From Nageia nagi (lineage: Eukaryota; Pinophyta), in assembly GCA_050084985.1 (NCBI GenBank), contig JBITNC010000001.1, positions 82,832,001 through 82,896,000 of the forward strand: DNA of 64,000 nt. Direction: 5' to 3'. The notes beneath the pieces are model-generated. The model searched no databases and had not been told where the DNA came from. It worked only from the letters and a program-made list of their open reading frames with translations. The translations under genes were made by a program, and so were the position numbers. Positions 24,326 to 37,897 of this stretch are shown one piece after another (position 1 is the stretch's first letter; the number at the start of each line of letters is the position of its first letter).

Positions 24326-25896
24326 CTTGTATGCAAATGACATCAATAACAAGGTGTAGGAAGTTTTTTTGAGTTTTTAACCATGTTTTGATGGTTTGTA
24401 TCACGTGGAAATAAAATTGATCTCATGTTTGTGCTTTGTGTTTTTTGTAAGATCAAATTACAAAAATGCTAATGATTTAGGATCAGATGCTAATGAATTA
24501 AATGGAATGGTAATGAATTTGCTAAAACATAAATGATTGTTAGTATAAGGTTGATTTTTTTAATTCTCTTACATTCATCAAGCACAATCTAGGAACTAAA
24601 ATTAAGGATTGGGATTGAATACATTACTTTTGATTCCTATGGTTAGAGTGCATATAAGGAGGGGATTGAAGATTGCTAATGATATGTATTATTTTTTTAT
24701 GATTATTAGGATATTTGTTTAAATTTTATTTATTTCTACTCTATTTGGGAAAAGGGAACACATAAACAAACTCACTTAATATATTCTATTTCATCTACTT
24801 ATGCTCTCCCTTTGCATTGAAAAGCGATATGAGGTGATCAAAATAAGTGTAATAGAAAAAGGGAAAATGAAGTTTCTATTTTATCATTTTTTATATTAAA
24901 AGAGTAAATAAATCCACATTAAGTTACTTCCACAATTGGAAGGAGTAATTAACCCTCACTAAATTTGGAATGAACATAAGGTGAATTTACTAGGTTTTAG
25001 GTAGATTAGGATACAGTAAAGTTAATGAATCTAATGGTTATCCTTGACACATTAATACTCTTATCTATATTCTTTACCATGTTGAAAGGTAATCAAAGGA
25101 TTGTGACTCATAAGAAGAGATAATGAACTACATTTTAAATATTTCTTTTATTTAACAAACTTCATTAAAAGGTAATGAATCTTGTGGGCATATAGATTAA
25201 TTGGTATATTGATTAAAACATTATTTGAATCACTAAAAATATTTAATTAAGGGACATGTATGATTGGAAGGATAGAAAGTGCATTCATTAGTATATTATT
25301 TTTAAATGCATTATCATAATACCTTTTAAAAATGAACATCAATGAGTTGAAAGTTATTACCAAACATTGATTCTTATTTTCTTATATTCTTACTGATAAA
25401 ATGCAATAAGACCTAGAGCCAAAACCTAGAGATGAATACTGGATTCATAGATTAGAAGTCATTATTTTCCATTGAACAACTATAAAAAAGAGGGCTATCC
25501 TTGGATTTTATCACCAAGATAGTTCTCAATGGCATTCCCCAAGCCCCATTACACTAAGGGGACCACTTTAAGTACCAAGTTGTTACTTAGCCTTAGACAA
25601 CTTATAGGATTACCAATCTACCTTTTCTTAAACATTTGATTAGACAAAACAATTTAAAAAAATTAACAAGACTAAAATATATAATTCATATAGTTCATAT
25701 TAGAAAGATTAATTTAATATAAACAAAAAGTTAGAAAAAATAATCACATCAAAAAGGTGAGTATACATATAGGCTTTTTGTGCATATAATTACTTTATCA
25801 CAAATATAAATCTAAAAGATAAAATAGAATTGCTATGTTTGATGTTTGTTTTTTTTTACTTATAGTTTGATAGAAAAGAAAACAAAATAAAAAAAA
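24326..25896 (+). other. Element C 5' leader
   Basis: No supported coding sequence. Near 24465-24530 there is a decayed array (ATGCTAATGATT, ATGCTAATGAATT, ATGGTAATGAATT) in the position where D has GC-richer repeats. Leader stem-loop units with CTCTCCCTTTGC (24800) and TTTACCATG...AAAGGTAATCAAAGG (about 25072-25100) match B and D. Confidence 0.55.
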
Positions 25897-28330
25897 ATGG
25901 TTAATACTCATTCTCAAATAGCTCATCAAGAGTAAGAATTCAACAATGAAAACCATTTAAGAGAATGAATAAGTCACTGATATAGTAGAAACACTTCAAG
26001 AAGAGAAACTCCTTGAGAAATAGACACAACTTATCTAAATCCTATTGATGATGACTTAGATACATTTAGAAAACATTTAACACAATTAAGGATCCCACAT
26101 TCTTCTCATGCTTATAGCCTTCTTCTAAATCTAGATTATTTAACAGAATATACGTAGCCAATTGATGGTGTAGAAGAGATTATATTGAGAAATATATCCC
26201 CTTCGTAAACTCATTCAGCTAATATTATACTTTAAAGAGGTCATTTTAAGCCTAAGTATGATCATGTCACATGATAGATTTTAGATGGACATTTAGTTTA
26301 ATCATATTTAAGAAGAGATGATTATACTCCTCCTACTATCTTTAGGAAAATGGAAGAATTTGACAATTGAATCTCCATCCATACAACTACCCCTATACCA
26401 AAATCTAGAAATCATGCTAGAGTTTACAATAATCCTTATTATATTTTAAAATCAAATACACCAAATCCTTTTTCAAGTCATAGAATCCCTAGATAAGGAT
26501 GTGAAGTAAGAAAGAACCTTGATCCAATAAGGTTTAAATAATAGGAAAAACTTCCTTATGTACATAAGAAGGAAAAATTAACTTGTAATAATGTACAACA
26601 CCAATCCTATTAATAAATGGTTTTGTATAATCCATATGTACAATAACAAATTAAACCCATAGGATTCATTCAAAAACCACATTTACAAGCACAACTTATG
26701 CTTAATATATATCAAAATAGGTTACCAATAAGACAACCCAACAAGAAAAATGTTTAGATTCAATATGGACCTAACCAAATGATGGGGAAGGATAAAAACA
26801 ACAACCTAGAAAATGCTCCCTATCTCCCCTATGATATGAAGTATACAAATATAAAGACCCTTACTTGGCCAAGAAAAAATAAGCTTCACTTAAAAAGAAA
26901 CAAGATGAGCTTCAAAGATATCATTTACCTCCACTTAGAAATAAAGGGTAATCGTATTATCCTCCTACACCACTACATCAACAACAAATGTAATAAAAAC
27001 CACTTCCTTATCAACTTACACCACCTTCTCCATCATATGATGGATTTTACTATGATGCCCAAACACCTTTCAAATAAATATATGAGCCATTTCCAAGGTA
27101 TGAAGAAAGAATGGATCATAAAAATTAAGAATGTCCTATGCATGAAGAACAACCAAAAAAGAGGGATGCTCTTCATAAAATATTGATGAAAAATGAAAAA
27201 GAGTTATGCTTATAAAGTAAATAAAAAGTGTCATATGAAACCATTTGCAATGAACCAATTCATCCAAGTGTTCCTAAAAAGGAAATTCCTTTCAAATTTA
27301 AAATTTCAAAAATTGAGCTATTCAAAGGGAAAGAAGATCCTAAATAACATCTTAGGAAATTTAAGTATTCGAGTTATGTTATCGTTAATGATGATGCATT
27401 AATGTTGCATATTTTTCCAATGATACTTATTGGAAAAGCAATGGATTGGTACAATAACATAACAAAATATAGTATTCATTCATATGCAAAATTGGAAAAT
27501 TTGTTCTTGGAACATTTTAGGATAAATATCAAAGATAAAACTTTCAACATTGATCTTACAAGATTACAATGATTTCAAGATGAATAAGTTACTGATTTCA
27601 TCTCAAGATGGAGGATAATTCTGATAAGCATGTATTACACTTTACCTCAAGAAGAATTGGTATAAATATTTAGTCAGTGTTGTTTAAGACCTATCGCTAG
27701 TATCTTATTAATCCAACAACATAAGACCTTTGAAGAAGCCATTTCCCAAGCGATTGTAATTGAAAAGGTAAAAATTCAAAATAGTGAAATAAAATATATA
27801 TAAAAAAGAACCTTATGTTAGAAATATAAATCAAATGAAAAAAATAAATAAAACTTCATTGGCTAACAAATTTTGTATCACCAAAGAAGCAAAACCAAAT
27901 CCTTTAGAAACTGAGGAAAATGACTTTAGACCACCAAGAAATTTTACACCTTTGTTAGAATCTTTTTATGATATTATAAAGAAAATTTGTGATCATTAAG
28001 TGATTTCATTACCAAAAATAAGACCTAAACAACATAATGCTAAAAATAGTATATGGTATAATGAAAACAAATATTGTCATTTCCATTGTTAAAAGGGGCA
28101 TGAAACAAATAAGTGTAGGACTTTACAACATAAAATCCAAAATTTGATTGATCAAGAAAAGTTGGAAGTAGATAATCCATTAGCTATTCCTAATCAAAAT
28201 TTAGGAATTTATCAAAACCCTCTCCCTCAATATTAGGTTAATAATGTTTCATTGCATTCCCCTAAAAATAAAGTAACACATAACTAGAGTTATGATAATT
28301 CAACCTTTGTAGGATGGTAAACATTACTAC
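25897..28330 (+). pseudogene. gag of element C
   Basis: The ATG at 25897 (MVNTHSQIAHQE) matches B. Capsid core about 27230-27790: AMDWYNNITKYSIHSYAKL, NLFLEHFRINIKDKT, DFISRWRIILISMYYTLPQE. Zinc-knuckle-like block at about 28070-28130 (YCHFHC-stop-KGHETNKCRTL), followed by LQHKIQNLIDQEKLEVDNPL, also seen in B. Numerous stops and shifts. The order gag then protease is kept. Confidence 0.78.
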
Positions 28331-28479
28331 AAGAGGTTAAAGGGTACAAGGAGGGAAAAATAATATTCCAAAAAACCAACTAGATGAGGTTGTTGTATAA
28401 CCTAATATACCTATACCTCAACCAATTAAGGTTTTAATGAAAGAATATTTAATATTTACATAAATAATTGAAGTATTCA

Positions 28480-30158
28480 CAAGTAAAAATGTCTTTGTTT
28501 GAGTTATTACAACAATTTAATAATCATAGGGATGCACTAAACCAATTATTACAAACTATTTAATTAGATATAAATGACCCTAAAAGCTTTGTATCTTTTT
28601 TAGAAAACATTAAAACAAGTCAAAAACCTACTATTATTTTCTATGATTATGAATTTAAACAATCAAATGAAACATGTGGTCAAGATCCTCCCTTACATAT
28701 CATAGGTAAAGTGGACAGAAAGGATTTTAAAAGAATATTAATTGATAAAGTTTCAATGATAAATATTATCTCAACAATACCTATACGAATTTGAATCTTC
28801 CATTCTCACATATTTGTGCACTGACCTTGTAATTAAAAGCCTTTAATGATGCTTGATGTTCAATAGTGAAATCCATTTCATTACCTATTATCATAGGGTC
28901 TAAAACAATACAAACAATACTACAAGTAATTTAAGGAGACATAACTCAATATAATATCCTCTTAGGGAAAACTTGGATTAGAGATATGTAGTGTGTCCTA
29001 TCAACTTATAATAACTATCTAAAATATATTCATAAGGGTGTAGTGCATTGTGTATCTTGAGACGAAAATACCTATTCACATTGTAATAGTGCACACCTAT
29101 CAAAAGAAGTGGATTTACCATTCACTCATTACTTTACAACACCTATATTACTAGAAAAACCATCAATTGTAGGAATGGGTAAAAATAATATTCCTTTAAA
29201 CTTTTCAAAATAAGAACATGTTATTAATCAAGAATTATCCAATACTTAAAAGATTAGTAATAATTTACCATTAAAAGTAGAACCAATTCCTCAAGAAAGA
29301 TGTACATGGGAAGAAAGAGCATGAAAGTTCGATGAGTTAAGTAAAGCCTCTTCATCTAAAATATCTTCTCCTGTGGATACCTTTGTAAAAAGAGAGGATT
29401 TTAAAGAAAAGAATAAGTCATCAAACATTTATACTATGACCATAAAACTAATAGATTGTGGTATAAGAGAATTTGGAATTCTCTTCTACCCAAGAAGTAG
29501 GAAGAACAAGAGAATCTCCTAGTGTAGTGGGACAATTGGTGTTGCTAGGAAAAGACCCTAACAAAACATTATTTATTTATAAAGTTCCTATAGAACCACC
29601 TATCCTTCCTTTACCACAACATCATGAAGGTGTTTTTTGTAACTCATTATAATATTTATCACCTTGTGTGAGGTCATTTGTCCAAAAATATTTTGATAGA
29701 TGTCAATGGAAAGGATAAGACCTAAAATGATATGAATAAGGACCTATATATACAATCAATATTTATTACCAATTACCTACTAATAAAACAAGATTAGGAT
29801 ATATAAGTAAAAATAGAAAAGAATTTGATTGCAAGATAGTTTAATTAGAACCAAAAATATTAAAATTTGAAAAGCCATATGAAAAATCTAAAGAGATAAT
29901 AAATCAAGATAATAGGGGATATGAAACATTATCTTTAGAGAGATTATTTTTGGATGATGTATCAAGTAATATGGTTAAAATTGCAAAAATATATAATGAA
30001 GTTTTAGAAAAAAATATCTTTTGATTGGTCTAGAAGTGAAGAGTTTGAATCATTAAGTCCAACCAACTCAAGTAGTTCTTCATTATATTTCTTGGTAGAT
30101 GAAGATACTATAGATTTTACATTAATTTTTAAACAACCTACAAAAAGAGACTTTAAAG

Positions 30159-30190
<32 letters not shown>

Positions 30191-31200
30191 CATACTACAA
30201 ACCTTTGATTTCAGTATAAATACTAACTTATAAGACCAACATTTAGGTGAATATGAATAATATAACATAAATAATAAAAATTGGATTTCGATACCAAATT
30301 AGTTGGAAGAAGGGTCTCATATGTTAATTGAAGAAACCATTAAGGTTGATTTAAGTGATGATCCTAATAATCCTAAAATCATTCAACTAGGGAATTCCTT
30401 AACTAAAAATGAGAGACAAGAATTCATTTCCATACTCAAAGAAAGGCAAAAAATATTTGCATGGTCATATGCTAATATGCATGGAATGGATCCTAACTTG
30501 GTAGTACATAACTTGGGTATTAAAGAATATGCCAAACCTTTTAAACAAAAATTACAAAAAATGTATCCAACAATAGCATTAATGGTGAAAGAATAGTTAC
30601 AAAAACGTTTAGAAGCCAAATCCATTCATCCCATTGATTATTTTGATTGGTTTTCCAACATGGTACCTATTAAAAAGTCAAATGGAAAAATTCACATATG
30701 CAAAGATTTTAGAGACTTGAATAAAGCTTGCCCTAAAGATGATTTCCCAATACTAAACATAGATAGTTTGGTTGATTCTACTATTGGACATGAAATTCTC
30801 TCTTATAGATGGATTTTTATTGTATAATAAGATAAAATTTCCATTAGAAAATAAACATAAAACAACATTTACAACACCTTGGGGTACGATTTGCTACAAA
30901 GTAATGCCCTTTGGTTTAAAAAATGCAGGAGCTATTTATCAAAGGGAAATGATGTACATTTTCCATGATTACATGCATGATATTGTGGAAGGTTATGTAT
31001 ATTATGTATTAAGTAAATATAAAACTTTAGAAGACCATACAAATGTACTTATCAAAATATTTTATATATTACTAGAGAATAATATTCAATTAAATCCCAA
31101 GAAATGTGTTTTTGGAGTAACTTTAGGAAAATTATTAAATTTTATTATTTCTAGGTGAGGAATTGAAGTAGATCCAAATAAAATAAAAGAAATAATAAAT
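28480..31200 (+). pseudogene. Protease and reverse transcriptase of element C
   Basis: Protease block PPLHIIGKVDRKDFKRILID (about 28690) is followed by KVS where D has EGS, so the active site is changed. RT begins with a conserved lead (EEGSHMLIEETIKVDLSD at 30306) and FAWSYANMHGMDPN. Core blocks: FRDLNKACPKDDFPILNIDS (30710), HKTTFTTPWGTICYKVMPFG (30858), LKNAGAIYQREMMYIFHDYM and GYVYYVLSKY (30992), where the catalytic Y-x-D-D has become YVYY. NPKKCVFGVTLGKLLNFIIS follows. The stretch between protease and RT (about 29150-30300) is a poorly conserved linker shared with B. Confidence 0.87.
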
Positions 31201-31399
31201 ATGTAGCCCTCATAAAAAATAAAATATTACAAAGTTTATAGGGTAAGCTACAAGCTATAAGATATTTTATTTTTCAGCTATCAGATAAGTGTAAACTATT
31301 TAATAAACTATTAAAAAAGGGAATTACATTCCATTAAGGTAGTGAATAATAGGAAGTGTTTTATGAAATAAAATGCTATCTTTTATCACCTCCAATTTT

Positions 31400-32215
31400 A
31401 GGTCCACCTAAAGAAGGGAAGCCATTCCTATTATATATGTCTACCACAAAATAGGCATTAGGAACTATACTTGCTCAAAAGAACAAAAATAATAAAGAAC
31501 AAGCTATATATTACCTCAATCAAACCTTAGTTGGATATGAAATCAAATATGTATACTTAGAAAAATTATGTTTGGCCATGGTTTTTGCAACTTAAAAATT
31601 GAGACATTATATATTGAATCACACTACATACATAATTGCTAAAGTAGATCCTTTGAAGTATATGATGAATAAAACCTATCAAAAAACAAGAATATATAAA
31701 TGGATCATGCATATAACTGAATTTGATTTGCAATTCATAATCTAAAAATTAGTTAAAGGTCAAGTCATAGCTGATTATCTTACAGAAGCACCATTATTCT
31801 ATGATAAGCCAGTCATCATTGAACTACCAAATGAACATATTTTTTAATTAGATGAGATAGAGGTCCTTGTGGATCCTGAAGAAGATTGGGATATGGTGAT
31901 ATGTTTTGATGGATCAAGATGTGAGAAAAGTGGAGTTATAGGTGTTATTTTTTTCACACCTCAAGGAGTTCCTATATCTTATTATTCCAAACTTAATTTT
32001 TCATGTACAAATAACAATGCTAAGTATGAACCCCTAATATTAGCTATAAAGATAATTGTAAAATTAAAACTAAAGAATGTTAAATTCATTTGTGATTCAT
32101 TGCTAATTGTGAACCAAGTTGAAGAAATATTTCAATGTAAAGAACCTATGTTACAAAAGAACAAAAAATTGGTAGATAATTTGTTGCTATCATTTGAAAA
32201 TATGATTTAGAAGTA
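31400..32215 (+). pseudogene. Two RNase H domains of element C
   Basis: First domain about 31410-31790: LVGYEIKYVYLEKLCLAMVF, LRHYILNHTTYIIAKVDPLK and WIMHITEFDLQFI. Second domain 31869-32210: DWDMVICFDGSRCEKSGVIG, TPQGVPISYYSKLNFSCTNN, NAKYEPLILAIKIIVKLKLK and FICDSLLIVNQVEEIFQCKE, with the first Asp and the later Asp kept. The dual arrangement again marks the Tat lineage. One stop (31845) separates them. Confidence 0.86.
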
Positions 32216-32479
32216 GCACCATGGTCAACCAATAGATTCATTGATGTTATGGCTTGAATTGGATCCTTGATACCTAAAAACCCCCATCAACAAACTATTC
32301 ACATCAAGATTGTTCAAATTACTCAATCCTTATTGGAAATAAATGGACTAGAGTATGTGGTTCTTGATATAAAAATGAAAGATAAGAACTTATGGTATAC
32401 CCAATTAGTCAAATTATTAAAAGATTGAATCCTGCCCATCAATTTAATAAAGTCAACTAAGAAAGCATTTAAATTAAAA

Positions 32480-33634
32480 GCTTGTCACTTTTATATGCCA
32501 GGAGATGTCCTATATCATAGAGGTTTTGATGGAATATTGCTTAGATGCTTAGAATGGGTGGATTCGTAAATTGTACTTTCATGTGCACATGATGAAAAAT
32601 GCAGAGGACATTTTAGTGGCCTTACAATTACAAAATGACTAATATGTATGGGATATTATTGGCCCACAATGGAACATGATTGCATAGAATATGTTAAATA
32701 CCAAAAATATTCAAATTTATTTAATCAACCATCATAAGCATTACAACCCATGCAATCATTATGGCCATTTTCAAGATTTGCATTGGATTTGATAGGTCAA
32801 ATATCCACCATTTCTTTTGAAGGAAACAAATTTATAATAACAATCACTGAATATTTTACAAATTTGGTTGAATCTATTACTATGATTTCAATGAAAGGAC
32901 CAAAGATAGCATAATTCATAAAACATCATATCATTTGTTGTTTTGGGATTTCTACTCAAATTATCACTAACAATGAATTTTTTAAAAAAATTAAAGAAGT
33001 ATTAGCCTTATGTAAAGGATATCATATTCAAATTAGTTTTTCAATTCCATATTCAAGGAAATGAAAAATATGAGGCTACGAATAAAACCATTCATAGTAT
33101 TTTACTAAAATAGTTGATAATTCTCATAGAGATTGGCATGCTAGAATTCAAAACACTTTGTGGGCTTATTGCACTAGTATTTTAACCCCTATTGGGGTAA
33201 CCCCATTTTTCTTAGTTTATGAAGTAGAAATAGTGCTACCTCTAGAAATAAAAATCTCATCTTTATGAATTTATTTGCAAGATTATATCATTGATGAAGC
33301 ATCTTGTCAAACAATATTAGATCAATTGTTACTTCTAGATGAAAGAAGAGTTAATGCATTAAAACACATGCATACCTATCAAAGTCATATTAAATGAGCC
33401 TTTGATAAAAAAGTTAAGATTCATGAATTTAATATAAGAAACCTAGTATTAAAGGAAAACTAGAAAAATTCACTAATGGAAAGATAACTTTGAGATAAAT
33501 TTGCTCCTCATTGGTTAGGACCTTACCTAGTTAAAAGAAAATTTGGATCAAGAGCATATCACTTAACTAACTTAGAAGGTAATGAAGAATATGAACCAAT
33601 AAATGTCACACATCTTCATCCCTTTTATAGTTAG
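32480..33634 (+). pseudogene. Integrase of element C
   Basis: It follows GDVLYHRGFDGILLRCLEWV. Zinc region: SCAHDEKCRGHFSG, then the CxxC part is shortened (YVKYQKYSNLFNQPS). Core: FALDLIGQISTISFEGNKFI, GISTQIITNNEFFKKIKEV, RDWHARIQNTLWAYCTSILT, TPFFLVYEVEIVLPLE. The C-terminal domain FAPHWLGPYLVKRKFGSRAY ends INVTHLHPFYS with a stop at 33632-33634. Several stops and shifts. Confidence 0.85.
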
Positions 33635-33711
33635 AATTGCTTATGTAATTTATGTGCATATTGTAAATAATTAAATAGAATAAAAATCCTACAATGAACT
33701 AATAAATATAA

Positions 33712-35340
33712 ATGAGTCTAACAAATGATGATCAAGAAAATCAAGAATGTGCATGTGCCATTAGAAAGAAAAAGGATAAGAAAAGGACCATGGTTTGATA
33801 AGTCTAGATATTTGGAAGATAGAGCCATATTTTGACTCACTAAGTTCACTTTCCTAGAAGCATGGAATGTTCTTTGATTACCTATTAACATACAAAAAGA
33901 TTTGGCTCTGGATCATGGTCCAGGTATATATGATGGTTGGAAAATTTATGTTAAAGAAGAAAATCTTGAAATTTATTTATATAGAGCCATGTATTTTCAA
34001 GGTTATTATAATTATTATGAGAAAATACATAAAATAAATTTGCTATGCTTATATTGGCCTACTACAATTCCTAAACTTATTTTTGATTATACCTTTAATG
34101 ATTAGGTTTTAGAGGTTGCATCCCAAAATCCATGAAATTTACATCCAATTATGACTTGGTTCAATCAACTCATGGGAGATTCATGTAATAAAAAGTTGAT
34201 ATATGAATTTTCCTCCTTGTTTGTACCCAAACCTAGGAAATAAAAAAAAGTTAAAAATATATCAATAAATAATTCTCCCAGATAAACTCAAAATTTATGT
34301 CTTCATCACCTTTTGATTATCATGAAGAAATGGTGGTAATAAAAAGGTAAAAAATCCCTAAACAAGAACATGTTCAACTTGATTTCATTAGTCAAAATTT
34401 CATGGATAGATATAGAGAAGATGTTTATATGCAATTGCTTCAAAAAACTCCATACACACTTATGGCATATTTTCTTAATTAACCTAAAGAATTGCAATTA
34501 GAAATAGCCAAAAAATTCTTTGAAACTCATGCATCAAATGCATGGGAAATAAAAATAAGTGGTTTAAAAATGGCAATTGAAATAAAAGCATAAGAAATTT
34601 GGATGGAACAAGAATCCAAAATGAGTTTAATACAATGGTTCTATTTTCATTGGCCTAGTCATAAGCCTAAGATTGTGATAGATTGCATTGAGGATGTCCA
34701 TATCAAATTCATGGGTTATCCTCTTATTTTGAATTCATTCATTTCTAACCAAGTATTGTCATACTTTATGTTGTATTTTCTAAATGATGATATTGTATAT
34801 GATTATAGTTCATTGATTATCAATAGTTATTATCCAAACAATCCCTTGAATATGAAATTATGATTTGAATGAATCAATCAACATCTAAATAAAAGAAAAC
34901 AAATCAAAGATGTTGGAAAAGTATATTGTTCTAATACCATTTATAATAAAAGTTTTGGTATTTCTATAGGGAGTCTCGTGCCATACTTTCCACCTTGGAC
35001 TTCTCTATTACCACCAATTCCACTACCTCTTATTTCTTTATATCCTACATACATACCATCCTTTATGACATTTCTTGAAGAACATATTGAAGCTTCAAAT
35101 TCATGTATAAAATGCCAAAGAGTCATTATAAAATTAAAACCTCAACCACCAATACTACCCCTCAGTTCTTATCCTATTTATTCCCAACCATCTATTCTAG
35201 GACAAGCTCCTATTCACCTTCGATTATGACCTCCTTAATGTTACTTTTTAGATCATGGATGTTGGATTATTCATTGGAAAGCTATTTACCATCAACACTC
35301 AAGGATTGTAAATCATCATCCTCTATGAAAACCATAAAAA
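33712..35340 (+). pseudogene. ORF X (post-integrase ORF of unknown function), element C copy
   Basis: Best preserved copy. The ATG at 33712 is 78 bases after the integrase stop. Blocks in order: KSRYLEDRAIF, VKEENLEIYLYRAMYFQGYY, LLCLYWPTTIPKLIFDY, TWFNQLMGDSCNKKLIYEFS, KFFETHASNAWEIKISGLKM, QESKMSLIQWFYFHW, HKPKIVIDCIEDVHIKFMGY, then a proline-rich tail (FPPWTSLLPPIPLPLISLYP) and SNSCIKCQRVIIKL with a CxxC pair. About 540 codons, with several stops and two or three shifts. I know no matching family; the tryptophan-rich globular part plus proline-rich tail recalls structural or nucleic-acid-binding accessory proteins, but that is only a guess. Confidence 0.68.
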
Positions 35341-35344
35341 TATT

Positions 35345-35562
35345 ATGAAAAAAAAATACAAAAAAAAATAATATTATATATATAGTGTTATGTATATACA
35401 TATGTGTGTTGTATATATTGCTTAATATTTGCATATCAATCAGTTATTTTCATGAAAATAAAAGCTTTATATATGTTATGTATTTAGAAAATCATCTACA
35501 AATTCTAAAAATTTGCATATGATGTTGCAATTGGTTGATTGCATTTTAAAACACCAAACATT
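35345..35562. other. AT-rich spacer between ORF X and ORF Y in element C
   Basis: No reading frame. A-rich start, alternating TATA-like runs. Equivalent spacers exist in A and B. Confidence 0.5.
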
Positions 35563-36212
35563 ATGAATCATCTCCATTATGCTTCTACACCTACTGATCA
35601 AGAGGTGTTTTATCCATATCACATTCCACCTACTCCTTGGGATTTTTCTTCTCCTTACACCTTATGATCGCAATGCACATTCCTAAGTAACCATGTAGAG
35701 ATTCAAGTCTAGCCATTAGACTTAGCTACAAACTATTTTTATGAGTTACCTGAGGATGTCCAATTTAAAATTTTATCCATGATAGCAATGATGAGTCTAT
35801 TGGATAGGTCTAACTATGCTTATAATGCTTTGAAAGATTTTTTTAGGTGGATCTCTTTTTTGATCATAAACTATGCTAGGGAAATTGCTTGATTCATAAT
35901 ATACCTAATGAAGAATTTATCCAAGATCTCATCTGCCTACTTTCTAGACCAAATTTCATGTGGAGGATTATGATTAATGCTTATGTCAATCCACTTATCT
36001 ATAGATTTATTAAATTTTATGGATTATCATCCTTACACCCTCAGGAGTCTTTTGATGAGCTCACCATGGCTCATATAATATTTGTAAATATTTTCCATTA
36101 GAATTTCATGTTTTTTGTTTCTATCACTCATCAAGCCACTCATTGGATTATCAACCATATCATTCATACTTGTCATTTTCATCCCATCACTAATAATGAG
36201 CTATGATAAACC
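35563..36212 (+). pseudogene. ORF Y (post-integrase ORF of unknown function), element C copy
   Basis: The ATG at 35563 gives MNHLHYASTPTDQEVFYPYH, then TPWDFSSPYTL and after two stops ATNYFYELPEDVQFKILSMI, MSLLDRSNYAYNALKDFFRW, IHNIPNEEFIQDLICLLSRP, NFMWRIMINAYVNPLIYRFI, KFYGLSSLHPQESFDELTMA, ending ITNNEL near 36205. About 215 codons with four stops and one shift. It was probably a compact protein; no catalytic motif is seen. Conserved with A and B. The function is unknown. Confidence 0.68.
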
Positions 36213-36255
36213 ATTGATCAATTGGGAATCCATTATGTATATATAAAATACATTG

Positions 36256-36420
36256 ATTAAAATAAAAAATTACAAAAAACCAAAATATCAAAAATTACAA
36301 AAAACCAAAAATTACAAAAAACCAAAAAAATTAAAAATTACAAAAAACCAAAAAATCAAAGATTTCAAAAACAAAAAAAAATCAAAAATTATAAAAATAA
36401 AAAAAATAAAAAATATTATT
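36256..36420. repeat. A-rich short tandem repeat after ORF Y
   Basis: Irregular repeats of AAAAATTACAAAAAACCA, period about 16-18 bases. A and B have A-rich tracts in the same place. The apparent lysine-rich open frame here is a by-product. Confidence 0.85.
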
Positions 36421-37897
36421 ATATATATACTCAAAAAATTATTTCTAAAGCATATTGGCTATTAGGTGCGCTACCCTATGTGTTTGCATTGTACCATTAT
36501 GTTCAGTTTTTTCATTTTGTCTATCATTATGAAGCTATTAAATGTGAAACATGATGATTGTAGTAACCTACAAAGATAAGTATGTAAACACCTTACAAAT
36601 CCATTTATGCATTGTTCATATATATAGCTATACATATAAATAAAGGAGTAGTTTATAGGATTAATATTCATATTCTATTTTATCAAAATATCTTTTGTAA
36701 TATTTCTAAAACTTTGGATGATAAGCAAACATGAACTTATATGCTATTAAAATGTTGTGAACTCATACATTTTTACACACTATGAATCTTAAAATAGTCA
36801 AAGATTTGAAGTTCTTAGAGCATAATTTTAAGTAAGTGTTTTTCCTATTATTTTTCATAGAGAGAATTCTTGGGTGATAATAGTATCCTCTATTGGGGCT
36901 ATGAATGCATGACTAAAAATAGAGCAAGGTTGTAATGGGATTTAGGGGTTAATCTTCATTGGGGCTATGAACTCTTTTCTAGAAGTGAGGTATACCTTAC
37001 AAAGAGGTGACATTGTGCTCTTAGAACATTAAATTAGCAAATTTTAAGAGAAGAAAATGAATATCATTGCACACGCATGAGGTCATAATAAACTTAAAAG
37101 TGTATTGTAACTTTGTTTTATATCATCCTTGGTAGAAGAAATTGAAATGAAAGATTATTTGATGAAGTTAGTGTGAATATATTACTCATTACACATATTT
37201 ATTATATTATATGTCCAATTCAAATTCATAGTATTTATATCTCATTATTATAATCCTAGTGGGTAACTAAGTCATCATGTTTAAAAATCTAAATAGTTAT
37301 ACCATACATTCATATATATATTTATGTTCATATGTATACATACATAGTATTATACATTCATACATATATCCATATGTGTTCATACCATTTTACATACATA
37401 CATCATCTTATTTGTATAAATAGCTAAGAAAAATGGAAAATAATGATACCTGATTTCATACTATTACAAATAAAATATTGTCCTAAACATAGCAACTTCA
37501 TTAAATATATTAACTCATATTATCTACTATACATACAATCATAATGTCACAATATTAATTGATGAAAATATGCATTAAATACTAAATCTAAACATCTTAC
37601 TAAAATATAAAACCAAACATTTATGAGGTAATATGTCAACATCTAACATAATATTAAAACATACATGTATCATCAATCTACATATATCATAGACATAAAA
37701 TTAAAATATGCATAAAATATCATCAACATCACATATCATCATCAAAATAGATAGTTTTTATTAATCAATCAAAAAATAATAATTATGTCCATCCATGAAG
37801 CTAGATCATGCCTACCATGATCTCAAAAAAATAATAAGTAGAATGATCAAATTCATAACCAATATAATAATAAGTAAAATAAATCCTTGGGGCATCC
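36421..37897 (+). other. Element C 3' untranslated region up to the antisense gene
   Basis: No gene. It holds ACTTTGGATGATAAGCAAACATG-like sequence (about 36711) shared with D (about 47055), the bipartite motif (36860-37010) and the ATTGCACACGCATGA block (37067). From 37200 to 37890 it is AT-rich with CATA-type runs and nothing I can name. Confidence 0.6.
36860..37010 (+). other. Conserved bipartite 3' UTR motif, copy in element C
   Basis: Arms CTCTAT (36888-36893) and ATAGAG (36919-36924) pair perfectly and flank GGGGCTATGAATGC. The second half-block GGGGCTATGAACTC follows near 36961. Same architecture as in B and D. Confidence 0.6.

Noticed and set aside
26779-27402. Plus-strand open frames of 135 and 69 codons in element C gag
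   Set aside because: They are Asn/Lys/His-rich and in a different frame from the gag blocks that align with B and D; probably shadows of gag.
36253-36465. 70-codon lysine-rich plus-strand frame
   Set aside because: Produced by the A-rich short tandem repeat; A and B have the tract but not the frame.
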